Positions 1 to 8,576 of a DNA stretch of 64,000 bases are shown in pieces (position 1 is the stretch's first letter; each line of letters starts with the position of its first letter). Under the pieces are notes generated by a model that was not told the DNA's origin, ran no database searches, and worked only from the letters and a program-made list of their open reading frames with translations. This DNA comes from Allobosea sp. Leaf344 (lineage in GTDB: Bacteria > Pseudomonadota > Alphaproteobacteria > Rhizobiales > Beijerinckiaceae): positions 338,648 to 402,647 of the forward strand of contig NZ_LMRT01000001.1 of assembly GCF_001426225.1 (NCBI RefSeq). The letters are read 5' to 3'. Both the position numbers and the translations under genes were made by a program.

Positions 1-513
1 GCGCAGCAGATGGCGCTTGCCGCTGGCTCGATGAGCCAAGGCGAAGGATGCGTGGCCGAGCGCGAGCGCGAGCAGGGCGAAGCCCAGCCAATAGTGCAGG
101 AGATCGGCGGGTGCCTCGAGCCAGGCGATCCGCTCGGATCGCCCCGGCATGACGCGCAGGCCGAAGACCGAGAAAGGCTTGCCCGAGCCGAACTGGCGCA
201 GCAGGGCGATCGCGGGAATGAAGAGCATCAGCCCGTAGAGCAGGGCGTGGCCGAAGCCCGCGGCGCGGTCCGCCAGCCCGTGGCGTATCGGTCGGCGCTC
301 GCGGTTGATGAGCGCCCAGCCGGCCCGAAGGATCACCAGGACGAACAGCACCGCACCGAGCTCCAGATGCCGGCCGCCGACGAAGCGCGTCACGGCCGTG
401 TCGCCGATGCCGACATAGAGCAGCGCGCCGGCAAATTGCCAGAAGAGCAGCAGCGCCATCAGCCAATGCAGGAAGCGGCTCACCAGGCCGTAGGATTCGG
501 CCGTATCGCGCAA
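1..513 (-). CDS. Cytochrome b561 family protein (3' end outside window)
   Basis: Reading the minus strand from a TTG at 511-513 gives 171 residues that continue to the left edge, so only the C-terminal tip is missing (family members are about 180 residues). It begins RDTAESYGLVSRFLHWLMA, typical of the family, and shows about four hydrophobic helices with histidines near residues 16 and 50 and in the last two helices, expected to ligate b-type haem. These inner-membrane proteins pass electrons from quinol. The TTG start is chosen because a purine-rich GGAGGAGAGGG tract lies about 12 bases upstream and no ATG or GTG fits the conserved N-terminus. It is divergent from the glycosyltransferase cluster. 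Confidence 0.85.
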   Translation of the reverse strand, partial: MRDTAESYGLVSRFLHWLMALLLFWQFAGALLYVGIGDTAVTRFVGGRHLELGAVLFVLVILRAGWALINRERRPIRHGLADRAAGFGHALLYGLMLFIPAIALLRQFGSGKPFSVFGLRVMPGRSERIAWLEAPADLLHYWLGFALLALALGHASFALAHRASGKRHLLR

Positions 514-800
514 TCGTGAAATCGGCCCTCTCCTCCGGTGTTCATCCGGCGCTCTCGCCGCTTTTTCAGGTTGTTCCCGAATATAGCGCGCGATCGGCCC
601 GCGATCAGGTCTTCATGTGCTCCGTCGCGACCAACCCACCAGCTGGAACATCCAGGGGCGGAGGCTGTTGCAATTTCCGTCCGCCATGGCGGGCATTTGT
701 CACCCACTTCGCCAACGCGATGTCGGTCGGGCGGGTCGAGCCGGTGTCGAGCGCGCCGGATCGCCGGTCGCAAGACACGCCTGCACGATCGGAGCGACCG
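514..800. other. Divergent intergenic region before the glycosyltransferase cluster
   Basis: This 287-base spacer separates the divergent cytochrome b561 gene from the glycosyltransferase operon and should hold both promoters. I see a GGAGGAG ribosome-binding tract for the leftward gene and a GGAG at 791-794 for the rightward gene, but no convincing -35/-10 pair and no protein I would call. Confidence 0.4.
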
Positions 801-1880
801 TTGCGTATTGGTATCATCGCTCATCTCAAACATGCCATCCGCGAGCCCTTCGCCGGCGGGCTCGAAATGCACACCGCGCAATTGCAGGCGCTGCTGCGCA
901 GCCGCGGCCATGAGGTCACGCTGTTCGCCTCGCTGCGCTCCGAGCCGGAAGAGCATGTCGAGGCGATCTGCGAGGAGACCTCGCTCGCCGATGTCGGCTG
1001 CGACGAAGCGCCGGACAAGGCCTTCTTCCTCGAGCACCACGCCTATCTCTCGCTGATGAACGGGCTGCGGCACCGCGACTTCGACATCATCCACAATAAC
1101 TCGCTGCATTACCTGCCGGTCGCGATGGCGGACGTCCTGCCGATGCCGATGGTGACGACGCTGCATACCCCGCCCTTCGCCTGGCTCGAAAGCGGGGTGC
1201 GGCTGTGCAAGGCGCCGCATGCGAGCTTCGTGGCGGTCTCGGACTCGATCAGGCGGTCCTGGGGGCGGATCGCACCGATCGAGCATGTCGTGATGAACGG
1301 CATCGATCTCGACCGCTTCGCCTTCGCGGCCGCCCCGGCGCCGGAGCCCTATCTCGTCTGGTACGGGCGCATCGTCCCCGAAAAGGGTCTGCACCATGCG
1401 ATCGCGGCGGCGGCGCTGATCGGGGCGGCGCTGCATATCGCCGGGCCGATCTCCGACAGGGATTATTTCGACCAGATGATCGCGCCGCGGCTGAGCGGCA
1501 GGATCCGCTATCTCGGCCATCTCTCGCATGGCGAGCTCGCCAGGGTCGTCGCCGGAGCGCGCGCCTTCCTGTGCACGCCCTGCTGGGAGGAGCCCTATGG
1601 GCTCGTCGTCGCCGAGGCGCTGGCCTGCGGCGTGCCGGTCGCGGCCTTCGCGCGCGGCGCCATCCCGGAACTGCTGACGGAGCGCTGCGGGGTCCTGGCG
1701 GCACCCGACGATCCGGCCTCGCTCGCCAGCGCGGCACTCGCCGCGCAGGCGCTCGACCGTCGCGATTGCCGGGCGCATGCGGCAAGCTTCTGCGATGCCG
1801 AGCGGATGATCGACGAGTACGAGACGCTCTATGCCGAGATGATCGCGGGGACGAAGCGCCCGGCGGCGCAGGCGGCCTGA
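801..1880 (+). CDS. Glycosyltransferase family 4 (GT-B fold)
   Basis: A 359-residue retaining GT-B transferase. The N-terminus reads RIGIIAHLKH, followed by the acceptor-side GGLEMHT segment near residues 16-22. The C-terminal nucleotide-sugar half has GRIVPEKGLHHAI and the family E-x7-E motif in EEPYGLVVAEALACG near residues 263-271. I chose the TTG at 801 because GGAG sits six bases before it and it puts the conserved strand right at the N-terminus; an in-frame ATG at 720 exists without a ribosome-binding site. It is the first of seven tightly packed genes; the stop lies one base before the next ATG. Donor and acceptor cannot be read from sequence. Confidence 0.85.
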   Translation: MRIGIIAHLKHAIREPFAGGLEMHTAQLQALLRSRGHEVTLFASLRSEPEEHVEAICEETSLADVGCDEAPDKAFFLEHHAYLSLMNGLRHRDFDIIHNNSLHYLPVAMADVLPMPMVTTLHTPPFAWLESGVRLCKAPHASFVAVSDSIRRSWGRIAPIEHVVMNGIDLDRFAFAAAPAPEPYLVWYGRIVPEKGLHHAIAAAALIGAALHIAGPISDRDYFDQMIAPRLSGRIRYLGHLSHGELARVVAGARAFLCTPCWEEPYGLVVAEALACGVPVAAFARGAIPELLTERCGVLAAPDDPASLASAALAAQALDRRDCRAHAASFCDAERMIDEYETLYAEMIAGTKRPAAQAA

Positions 1881-1881
1881 G

Positions 1882-2853
1882 ATGCGCGAGCTGCGCGAGG
1901 ATGGCGGGTCGGCCGCGAGCCGCGTCGCGCGCCGCGCCGTCTGCGTCTGCGTGCCGGCGCGCGACGAGGAGGAGCGGTTGCCGCGCCTGCTCGCGGCGCT
2001 CGCGGCGCAGAGCCTGCCCGGTTCGATCAAGGTCGCGATCTGCCTCAACAATACGAGCGATCGCTCGGCGGAGGTCGTCGAAGAAGCGCAGAGGCGCCAT
2101 CGGGGTCGGCTCGACATGAGATGCGAGATCCGCGCCTTCCCGGCCGCGCTCGCCCATGCGGGATCGGCGCGCGCGGCTGCCATGTCGCTGGGTCTCGAGG
2201 GTCTGGCGCCGAATGCCGTGCTCGTCACGACCGATGCCGATACGCGGCCTCCGCCCGGCTGGCTCGCGGCCAATCTCGCAGCCATCCGCACTGGCGACGA
2301 GATCGTCGGCGGCCGGCTCGTCCTGGACGAGGAGGAAGCGCTTTCGCCCGAGCTGCTCGAGGGGCGACGCCTCTGGGACCGCTATTGGGACGCGGTACGG
2401 CGCATCGAGGACGAGGTCGATCCGGACCCGTCCGACCCCCCTCCCCGCCATGGCGACCATACCGGCGCGAGCCTGGCGATGAGCGTCGATCTTTATCTGA
2501 GGGCCGGCGGGGTACCGCTTCTGCCGACAGGCGAGGACCGCGCGCTGGTCGCTGCGGCGCAGGCCGCCGGCGGGCGGCTGATGCACCCGGCCTCGGTCTG
2601 GACCAGGGTCTCCGCCCGCCGCGATGGCCGCGCCGAAGGCGGCATGGCCGAGATGATGCGGGCGATGGAAGAGACGGCGCGGCGCGGCGAGCGGTTGACC
2701 GCGCCCGCGCTGAGTCATTGGCGCGAGCGCGCCTCCTGGCGGCGGGCGATGCGCGAGCGGCGGCTGAGCGTCGCCGAGCTGATCGCCGCGGAGAACGCGC
2801 TGCCGCCGATGCCGCATGATGCCGATCTCGCGACGATCGGTGCGGCGCCGTGA
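1882..2853 (+). CDS. Glycosyltransferase family 2 (GT-A fold)
   Basis: A 323-residue protein with the GT2 opening VCVPARDEEERLPRLLAAL near residues 14-33 and a DAD metal/nucleotide motif in TTDADTRPPPGW near residue 117. A histidine-rich stretch (PRHGDHTGASLAM) and GEDRALV follow in the acceptor half. There is no transmembrane segment, so it probably works in the cytosol. It starts one base after the previous stop, and its stop overlaps the next start (GTGA), so translation is likely coupled. The sugar is unknown. Confidence 0.82.
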   Translation: MRELREDGGSAASRVARRAVCVCVPARDEEERLPRLLAALAAQSLPGSIKVAICLNNTSDRSAEVVEEAQRRHRGRLDMRCEIRAFPAALAHAGSARAAAMSLGLEGLAPNAVLVTTDADTRPPPGWLAANLAAIRTGDEIVGGRLVLDEEEALSPELLEGRRLWDRYWDAVRRIEDEVDPDPSDPPPRHGDHTGASLAMSVDLYLRAGGVPLLPTGEDRALVAAAQAAGGRLMHPASVWTRVSARRDGRAEGGMAEMMRAMEETARRGERLTAPALSHWRERASWRRAMRERRLSVAELIAAENALPPMPHDADLATIGAAP

Positions 2854-3905
2854 CCGGGCCGATCGGCTATTACGTGCATCATCACGGCGACGGCCACCGG
2901 CAGCGGGCGCTCGCCATCGCCGCGGCGGCGCCGGGCCTCTTCACCCTGATCGGCACCGGGCTGAAGGGCCGCACAGGCAGCGTGTCCTGCCTCGACCTGC
3001 CCGACGACCGGCCGAGCGGCGCATCGGGATTCGACGGCCGCGACGACGCCGAGGACCGGCCGCAGGCGCTGCATTACGCGCCGCTCGGCCATGACGGCGT
3101 GCGGGCGCGGATCGCGGCGCTGACGGGCTGGATCGAAACCACCCGGCCGGCGCTGATGGTCGTCGACGTCTCGGTCGAGATCGCCATGCTCGCGCGGCTG
3201 GCGGCGACGCCGACGGTCTATGTCAGGCTCGCCGGACGCCGCGACGATCCCGCGCATGGCGATGCGTTTCGCGGCGCGCGAGCTTTGCTGGCGCCTTTCC
3301 ATCGCGATCTCGACGATCCCGAAACGGCGGAATGGATCCGCGGCAAGACCCTCTATGCGCCGGGGCTCGCGGCACGGGCCGCAGAGACCTCTCCGAAGCG
3401 GCGCGATCGCGTGCTGTTCGTCCAGGGCCGCGGCGGTGGCGAAGGCAGCGGCGAGCGGCTGGCGGAAGCCGCGAGGGCGACGCCCGCGCTGGATTGGCGC
3501 GCGATCGGCAAGGTCGCGCCGGCGCGCTCCGTTCCGCCGAACCTCACTCTGGTCGGCTGGACCGACGCGCCCGCGGCCGAGATCGCGGCCGCGGGCGTGG
3601 TGGTGGGCGCCGCCGGCGACGGGATGGTCAATGCCGTGCTGGCCGCCGGCAAACCCTTCATCTGCCTGCCCGAGCCGCGGCCATTCGGAGAACAGGAGGC
3701 CAAGGCGGCACGGTTGCAGGCGCTCGGCGCCGCGATCGTAGCCCGAGACTGGCCAGAGCCCGCCGCCTGGCCGGCGCTGATCGCACAGGCCGTCGCTCTC
3801 GACCCCGGCGCGCAGCGTCGGCTGCATTGCCCGGACGGCGCCCGGCGCACCGCCGAGGCGCTGATCACCCTCGCCCGAAAAGGATCCGTCGATGCTTCAC
3901 CCTGA
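2850..3905 (+). CDS. MurG-like glycosyltransferase (GT28 C-terminal fold)
   Basis: A 351-residue GT-B protein starting with GTG at 2850. The N-terminus carries a histidine-rich loop (YYVHHHGDGHRQRALAIA), where MurG-type enzymes bind their acceptor. The C-terminus has GAAGDGMVNAVLAAGKPF near residue 253 followed by a PFGEQEAKAARL segment, the usual nucleotide-diphospho-sugar site of this fold. It overlaps the previous gene by four bases and the next by fourteen. MurG relatives use UDP-GlcNAc; that this one does is only an inference, although it would fit the deacetylase further along the operon. Confidence 0.75.
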   Translation: MTGPIGYYVHHHGDGHRQRALAIAAAAPGLFTLIGTGLKGRTGSVSCLDLPDDRPSGASGFDGRDDAEDRPQALHYAPLGHDGVRARIAALTGWIETTRPALMVVDVSVEIAMLARLAATPTVYVRLAGRRDDPAHGDAFRGARALLAPFHRDLDDPETAEWIRGKTLYAPGLAARAAETSPKRRDRVLFVQGRGGGEGSGERLAEAARATPALDWRAIGKVAPARSVPPNLTLVGWTDAPAAEIAAAGVVVGAAGDGMVNAVLAAGKPFICLPEPRPFGEQEAKAARLQALGAAIVARDWPEPAAWPALIAQAVALDPGAQRRLHCPDGARRTAEALITLARKGSVDASP

Positions 3906-5031
3906 GAGGACGACCCCGCAGGCGAGCGAGGCGGCAGCCGACATCCTCCTGCCGCTGCGGGCCATTTTCGACCGGCTGGTCGAATCCGGGGCGCGCTACG
4001 ACGCGGCGCCGCTCTTCCCGATCGATAGCGTCGAGGCGCTGCGGGCGATCGGCGTCCACCGCCTCTTCGCCCCGCCCGAATCCGGCGGCCGGCACTTCGC
4101 CGATGCGCGCGCCGAGAACGCGGCGCTGCTCGACCTGCTGCGCCTCGTCGGCCGGGCCGATCTCAGCCTTGGGCGGATCGTCGAAGGGCACGTCAACGCG
4201 CTGAAACTCTTCGCCTGGTATGGCAGCGCCGGCCAAAAGGCCGAGCTCGCGGCGCGGCTGCGCGCCGGCGAGTTCTTCGGCGTCTGGGCGACCGAGCCGC
4301 CGCCGGGCGTGGCGCTGCATCGCGATGGCGATGGATGGCGGCTTTCCGGTGGTAAGATCTTCGCGACCGGCGCCGGCGGGTTGGCGCGCGCCATCGTCAC
4401 CGCCCGCGACCAGGATGGCGAGACGCAGCTGGTCGTGGTGCCGGCCGATCTCGCCGGCCGGGTCGACCTGTCGCGCTGGCGGGTGCGCGGAATGCGGGCG
4501 ACCGGCAGCGGCAGCTATGATCTCGACGGCCTGCGGCCGGCAGCGACCGATCTGCTCGGCGCACCGGGCGATTACGGCCGCGAGCCGCGCTTTACCGCCG
4601 GGGCCTGGCGTTTCCTGGCGGTGCAGCTCGGCGGCATCGAGGCGCTGCTGGCCGAAACGCGGGCGGCGATGTCCGAGGCCGCGCGCGGCGATCCGCTGCA
4701 GCGCGCGAAATTCGGGGAGGCGGTCGCCGCCGCCCGCACGGCCTATCTATGGGTGCGCGAGGCGGCGCAGCGGGCGGCGGATGAGGCGCCCGGCGCCGAG
4801 GATTTCGTGCGCATGGCGCGCGGGGTGGTCGAGCGCGCCGGGCTCGACATGATCGAGCTCGCCGCGCGCATCGTCGGCACCCGCAGCGCCTTCGACGGCG
4901 AGCGCATCGACAAGATCAGCCGCGACCTCAGCCTCTACCTGCGACAGGCCGGTCCCGATCATGCCCGCGACCGGGCGGCGGCGGCCTGGCTCGAGACCGA
5001 TCTCTGGGGCAACGGAGACGGGCTATGGTGA
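3892..5031 (+). CDS. Acyl-CoA dehydrogenase homologue with altered active-site loop
   Basis: A 379-residue protein with the overall acyl-CoA dehydrogenase plan: an all-helical N-terminal half, a middle beta domain around FGVWATEPPPGVALHRDGDGWRLSGGKIFATGAG near residues 130-165, and a helical C-terminal half. Where normal members have T-E-x-x-A-G-S-D after the FAD-contacting strand, this one reads ATEPPPGVALH, so substrate and flavin contacts should differ. It overlaps both neighbours in an operon otherwise made of sugar enzymes. It may oxidise an unusual acyl or sugar-linked substrate, or be a non-classical flavoenzyme. Confidence 0.7.
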   Translation: MLHPERTTPQASEAAADILLPLRAIFDRLVESGARYDAAPLFPIDSVEALRAIGVHRLFAPPESGGRHFADARAENAALLDLLRLVGRADLSLGRIVEGHVNALKLFAWYGSAGQKAELAARLRAGEFFGVWATEPPPGVALHRDGDGWRLSGGKIFATGAGGLARAIVTARDQDGETQLVVVPADLAGRVDLSRWRVRGMRATGSGSYDLDGLRPAATDLLGAPGDYGREPRFTAGAWRFLAVQLGGIEALLAETRAAMSEAARGDPLQRAKFGEAVAAARTAYLWVREAAQRAADEAPGAEDFVRMARGVVERAGLDMIELAARIVGTRSAFDGERIDKISRDLSLYLRQAGPDHARDRAAAAWLETDLWGNGDGLW

Positions 5032-5738
5032 TGCGGGCGCTGGCGGCGCGCCGGCTCGACACCAGCGCGATGGCGCAGGCGCGCTGGCTGGTGCTGGCAC
5101 CCCATGCCGATGACGAGACGCTGGGCTGCGGCGCGCTGATCGCCGAGGTGGCGCGCCGCGGCAGGCTGGCCGGCGTCGCGATTCTCACCGACGGTGCCGG
5201 CTCGCATGCGCATGCGGACGCTGTCGCGCGGGCGCGGCTGATCGCGGCGCGGCGGCGCGAGGCCGAGCTGGCTGTCCGGCGGCTGGCCGGCGCCTCCGCC
5301 CCGCCGCCGCTGTTTCTCGGCTGGCCGGATGCGCGCCCCTTCGCGCCGGGCTCGGCCGGCTTCGAAGCCTCGCGGCGTCGGCTCGGCGCGCTTTGCCGCC
5401 GGCTCGGCGTCGATGCGCTGGCGGTCACCGCGCGCCATGAGCCGCATTGCGACCATGAGGCGGCCTATGAGCTGGCGCAGGCGGTGTCGAAGAGCGCGAT
5501 CCGTCCCGTGGCGGTCGTCGAATACATCGTCTGGGCCCAGGACTCGCCGGGCAACGGCTATCGCGCGCTGCGGACCGCGCCGATGCCGCTCGGGGCCCGC
5601 AACCGCGCGCTCGCCGCGCATCGCAGCCAGATCACCCCGCTGTTCGGCGACGGCTTCCGGCTCTCGCCGGAGAAAATGCGGATGCCGGCCTATGATTTGC
5701 TCTTCGAGAGGATCAGCCGCGATGCGCCGCACCGATAG
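5025..5738 (+). CDS. PIG-L family deacetylase
   Basis: A 237-residue zinc-dependent deacetylase of the PIG-L/LmbE family. The metal-binding motif is PHADDETLGCG near residues 26-36 and a second histidine cluster, RHEPHCDHEAA, lies near residue 140, matching the family's HxDD and HxxH ligands. Family members remove acetyl groups from N-acetylglucosamine carried on lipids, inositol or other aglycones. The start overlaps the previous stop by seven bases. In this operon it would expose a free amine on an amino sugar, which the following methyltransferase could modify. Confidence 0.85.
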   Translation: MVMRALAARRLDTSAMAQARWLVLAPHADDETLGCGALIAEVARRGRLAGVAILTDGAGSHAHADAVARARLIAARRREAELAVRRLAGASAPPPLFLGWPDARPFAPGSAGFEASRRRLGALCRRLGVDALAVTARHEPHCDHEAAYELAQAVSKSAIRPVAVVEYIVWAQDSPGNGYRALRTAPMPLGARNRALAAHRSQITPLFGDGFRLSPEKMRMPAYDLLFERISRDAPHR

Positions 5739-6309
5739 CCTGCCGGCCACCTATTTCGAGGAGATGTTCGCCGGCGATCCCGATCCCTGGCGCTTCGAGA
5801 CCAGCGCCTATGAGCAGGCGAAATACGCCCACAACCTGTCGGTCCTCGGCCCATCCTATCGCCGGGGCTTCGAGATCGGCTGCGCCAATGGCGTCCTCAC
5901 CGCGCAGCTCTCCGCGCGCTGCCGAACGCTGCTTTCCATCGACGTCAGCGAGACGGCGCTGGCGCGGGCGCGCGAGCGTTGCGCCGGCGCGGCGGGGGTG
6001 AGCTTCGCCCGGATGAGTTTCCCGCAGCAGGCGCCCGAGACCGGCGGTTTCGATCTCCTCGTGCTGTCGGAGGTCGCCTATTACTGGAGCGATGCCGATC
6101 TCGACAAAGCGGCGGGCAAGATCGCCGAATTGCTGGCGCCTGGGGGCGAGATGATCCTGGTCCATTGGACCGGCGAAACCGATTATCCGCAGAGCGGCGA
6201 CGGGGCGGTTTCGCGGCTGGAACGCGCTTTGGCCGGCATCGTCGCGGTGCGGCGCAGCGAGCGGACGAAGCATTACCGGCTCGACCTCTGGGCGCGGCGG
6301 GCGCCATGA
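5722..6309 (+). CDS. NodS-like SAM-dependent methyltransferase
   Basis: A 195-residue class I methyltransferase. The N-terminal YFEEMFAGDPDPWRFETSAYEQAKYA pattern (residues about 9-34), the SAM loop FEIGCANGVLTAQL (about 49-62) and FDLLVLSEVAYYW match the NodS family, whose characterised members N-methylate deacetylated chitooligosaccharides in Nod factor synthesis. It overlaps the end of the PIG-L gene by 17 bases and the next glycosyltransferase by an ATGA. Immediately following a deacetylase, an N-methyl (amino-sugar) role is plausible but unproven; nodABC are absent. Confidence 0.8.
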   Translation: MRRTDSLPATYFEEMFAGDPDPWRFETSAYEQAKYAHNLSVLGPSYRRGFEIGCANGVLTAQLSARCRTLLSIDVSETALARARERCAGAAGVSFARMSFPQQAPETGGFDLLVLSEVAYYWSDADLDKAAGKIAELLAPGGEMILVHWTGETDYPQSGDGAVSRLERALAGIVAVRRSERTKHYRLDLWARRAP

Positions 6310-7151
6310 TCAGCGTGCTGACGCTGGTCAAGAACCGCGAGACGCATCTGCAGCGCCTCGCCGAGGGCCTAGCCCGGAGCGCGGTGACACCGGCCGAACT
6401 GGTGATCGTCGATATGAGCGACATCCCCGTCGCGGCGCCCGAAGCCGGCTGCCCGGTCAGGCTGGTCCGGCTCGAGACGGCGGAGCTGCCGCTGGCGCGG
6501 GCCCGAAACCTCGCCGCCTCCCATGCGACAGCCGAGCGCCTGCTCTTCCTTGACGTCGACTGCATCCCCTCGCGCGCGCTCGTCGGCGCGATGGACGCGG
6601 CATTGGCGCGCGAGGACCGGCTGATCTGTGCCGAGGTGCTCTATCTCGGGCCGGACGATCTCGCGGAACCCTGGACGGAGGACGGGCTGGTCGCGTGCGG
6701 GCAGCGGCATCCGGTGCGGAATTTCCCCGCGGAGGGTCTGAGGCCCGAGGAGAATGCCGGCCTGTTCTGGTCGCTCGCCTTCGGCATCAGGCGCGCCAGC
6801 TTCACCCGGCTCGGCGGGTTCGACGAGGCCTTCAGCGGCTATGGGGCCGAGGACACCGATCTCGGCTTCGCCGCCCGCGAGTCCGGCATCGGCCTGTCCT
6901 TCCTCGGCGGCTGCCCGGTCTTCCACCAATATCACGGCGTCATCGACCCGCCGCTCAACCATTTCAGCGACATCGTGGAGAATGCGAAGCGGTTCCATCG
7001 CAAATGGCGGCGCTGGCCGATGGAGGGCTGGCTCGCGGCCTTCCGCACCCTCGGCCTCGTGCATTGGTCGGACGAGCAGCTGGACATCATCCGCCGACCG
7101 ACCGCGACCGAGATCGCCAGGGCGCAGCAGCCGTCATCGGTGACGTTTTAG
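6306..7151 (+). CDS. Glycosyltransferase family 2 with galactosyltransferase-type C-terminus
   Basis: A 281-residue GT-A protein starting MISVLTLVKNRETHL. It has a DVDC metal motif near residue 84 and a C-terminal GGFDEAFSGYGAEDTDLGFAAR segment near residue 170-190, the W/Y-G-x-E-D pattern of the galactosyltransferase (GT7C-like) catalytic base region. The ATG overlaps the upstream stop (ATGA). It is the last gene of the seven-gene operon and is followed by a strong GC hairpin. Confidence 0.82.
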   Translation: MISVLTLVKNRETHLQRLAEGLARSAVTPAELVIVDMSDIPVAAPEAGCPVRLVRLETAELPLARARNLAASHATAERLLFLDVDCIPSRALVGAMDAALAREDRLICAEVLYLGPDDLAEPWTEDGLVACGQRHPVRNFPAEGLRPEENAGLFWSLAFGIRRASFTRLGGFDEAFSGYGAEDTDLGFAARESGIGLSFLGGCPVFHQYHGVIDPPLNHFSDIVENAKRFHRKWRRWPMEGWLAAFRTLGLVHWSDEQLDIIRRPTATEIARAQQPSSVTF

Positions 7152-7170
7152 GAGTTTGGGCCGCGTGACG

Positions 7171-7195
7171 GCCGCCCGCCGCCGTGGCGGGCGGC
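7171..7195 (+). terminator. GC hairpin after the glycosyltransferase operon
   Basis: GCCGCCCGCC and GGCGGGCGGC form a perfect 10-bp stem around a five-base loop, 20 bases past the last stop. There is no T-run after it, so it could equally be an mRNA 3' stabilising structure. Confidence 0.5.
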
Positions 7196-7314
7196 AGTTC
7201 GGACAAGCCATCTTTTCGCGTTGGGTCCGAACATCAGCGCGGGCGAAGATGGATGATGCCTGGCACCGATACCGGCGCTATCGGGGCGGTTGCGGATGTC
7301 TTGGAATGCAGGAG

Positions 7315-7390
7315 TGGTGCCGCTTGAGGGATTCGAACCCCCGACCCCCTCATTACGAATGAGGTGCTCTACCAGCTGAGCTAAAGCGGC
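7315..7390 (-). tRNA. tRNA-Thr (anticodon CGT)
   Basis: On the minus strand GCCGCTT...AAGCGGC forms the acceptor stem. The D arm reads GCTCAGCTGGTAGAGC, the anticodon stem CCTCA/TGAGG encloses loop TTCGTAA with anticodon CGT, and the T arm is GGGGG-TTCGAAT-CCCTC. The discriminator base is A and a 3' CCA is encoded (7315-7317). It decodes ACG threonine codons, frequent in this GC-rich genome. No attachment-site duplication or integrase is visible beside it. Confidence 0.95.
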
Positions 7391-7625
7391 GACGCGGGGA
7401 GCCTGTACCAGCCCGGTGGATTCTTGGCAAGGCGCAGCGGTCGCCATACCCCCGCCCGCGGCAGCTGATGATGCAGGACCCGCTGGACGGGGCGCGGCGC
7501 AGGTGCCGACCTGTCCGGCGGGATCGACGGGCTTCGCCACCGATCGCCCTCCCCTCGCCAGCGGGCTCGGCCGCCGACGCGCCAGCAGCTCCGTCGCCGG
7601 CGCATCCCCCGCTCTTCGGCCCGCT

Positions 7626-8576
7626 TCAGTCCTTGCGCAGCTTTTCCGTCTCCGGCTTTTCCTGGCCCAGCGCCACGATGCCCCTGCGGATGGCGCGGGT
7701 GCGGGTGAAGTGCCGGTGCAGCGTCTCGCCATCGCCGAAGCGGATGGCGCGGGTCAAGACGGAGAGATCCTCGCTGAAGCGGCCGAGCATCTCCAGCACC
7801 GCCTCCTTGTTGTGCAGGAAGACGTCGCGCCACATCGTCGGGTCCGAGGCCGCGATGCGGGTGAAGTCGCGAAACCCGCCCGCGGAGAATTTGATCACCT
7901 CCGATTGCGTCACCGCCGCCAGATCCTCGGCCGTGCCGACGATGTTGTAGGCGATGAGATGCGGCAGATGGCTGGTGACCGCCAGCACGAGATCATGATG
8001 CTGCGGCGTCATGATCTCGACCAGCGCGCCCATGCCTTCCCAGAATTGCCGGGTGGCGGCGATGGCGGCCGCAGCCGTGCCCTCCGGCGGGGTCAGAATG
8101 CACCAGCGGTTGAGGAAGAGGCTGGCGAAACCCGCATCGGGGCCGGAGTTCTCGGTGCCGGCGACGGGATGGGCCGGGACGAAGGCGACGCCCGAAGGCA
8201 GATGCGGCTGCACCGCCTCGACCACCGAATTCTTGACCGAGCCGACGTCGGACAGGATGGCGCCCGGCTTCAGGGCACCGGCGATCTCCTCCGCCACCGC
8301 GCCGCAGGCCCCGACCGGCACGCAGAGGATGACGAGATCGGCGTCGGCGGCGGCTTCGCGGGCGGTCGCGACGACGCTGTCGCCGAGGCCGAGCTCGCGG
8401 GCGCGGGCGCAGACATCCGGGTCGCGGTCGGCCAGGACGATCCGGCCGGCGAGGTTCATCTGCCGCGCGGCATGGGCGATCGAGGAGCCGATCAGCCCGA
8501 TGCCGATGATGGCGACGCTGGCGAAGACCGGCTGCTCCCGGCGCGGCGCAAAGCTCTCGACCTGTGCGGGGCTCAT
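7626..8576 (-). CDS. tyrA: Prephenate/arogenate dehydrogenase
   Basis: A 316-residue TyrA. The NAD(P)-binding loop [11 protein letters not shown] lies near residues 24-34, and the substrate domain has the [10 protein letters not shown] motif and [16 protein letters not shown] with the active-site histidines. It oxidatively decarboxylates prephenate (or arogenate) in tyrosine synthesis. The ATG overlaps the stop of the upstream aminotransferase (ATGA), so the two are translationally coupled, consistent with consecutive steps of one pathway. No ACT regulatory domain is visible at the C-terminus. Confidence 0.93.
   Translation of the reverse strand: MSPAQVESFAPRREQPVFASVAIIGIGLIGSSIAHAARQMNLAGRIVLADRDPDVCARARELGLGDSVVATAREAAADADLVILCVPVGACGAVAEEIAGALKPGAILSDVGSVKNSVVEAVQPHLPSGVAFVPAHPVAGTENSGPDAGFASLFLNRWCILTPPEGTAAAAIAATRQFWEGMGALVEIMTPQHHDLVLAVTSHLPHLIAYNIVGTAEDLAAVTQSEVIKFSAGGFRDFTRIAASDPTMWRDVFLHNKEAVLEMLGRFSEDLSVLTRAIRFGDGETLHRHFTRTRAIRRGIVALGQEKPETEKLRKD

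Noticed and set aside
480-2291. A 603-codon open frame on the minus strand across the first glycosyltransferases.
   Set aside because: Its product is Arg/Gly/Asp-rich with no motifs, and it is antisense to a motif-rich GT4/GT2 pair. Such frames are common in GC-rich DNA; many others (for example 15754-17016 plus, 45251-46834 minus, 51036-52559 plus, 56640-58061 minus, 58321-60201 minus) were dropped for the same reason.
801-7151. A true nodulation gene cluster.
   Set aside because: Only the methyltransferase resembles a Nod protein; there is no nodA acyltransferase, NodB-type (polysaccharide) deacetylase, NodC synthase or nod box.
7156-7362. Short plus-strand frame ending LRDSNPRPPHYE.
   Set aside because: This peptide is the well-known antisense translation of a tRNA gene; the real feature is tRNA-Thr on the minus strand.
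7315-7390. tRNA-Thr as an integration site for a mobile element.
   Set aside because: No integrase and no repeated tRNA 3' end were seen nearby; flanking genes are chromosomal.
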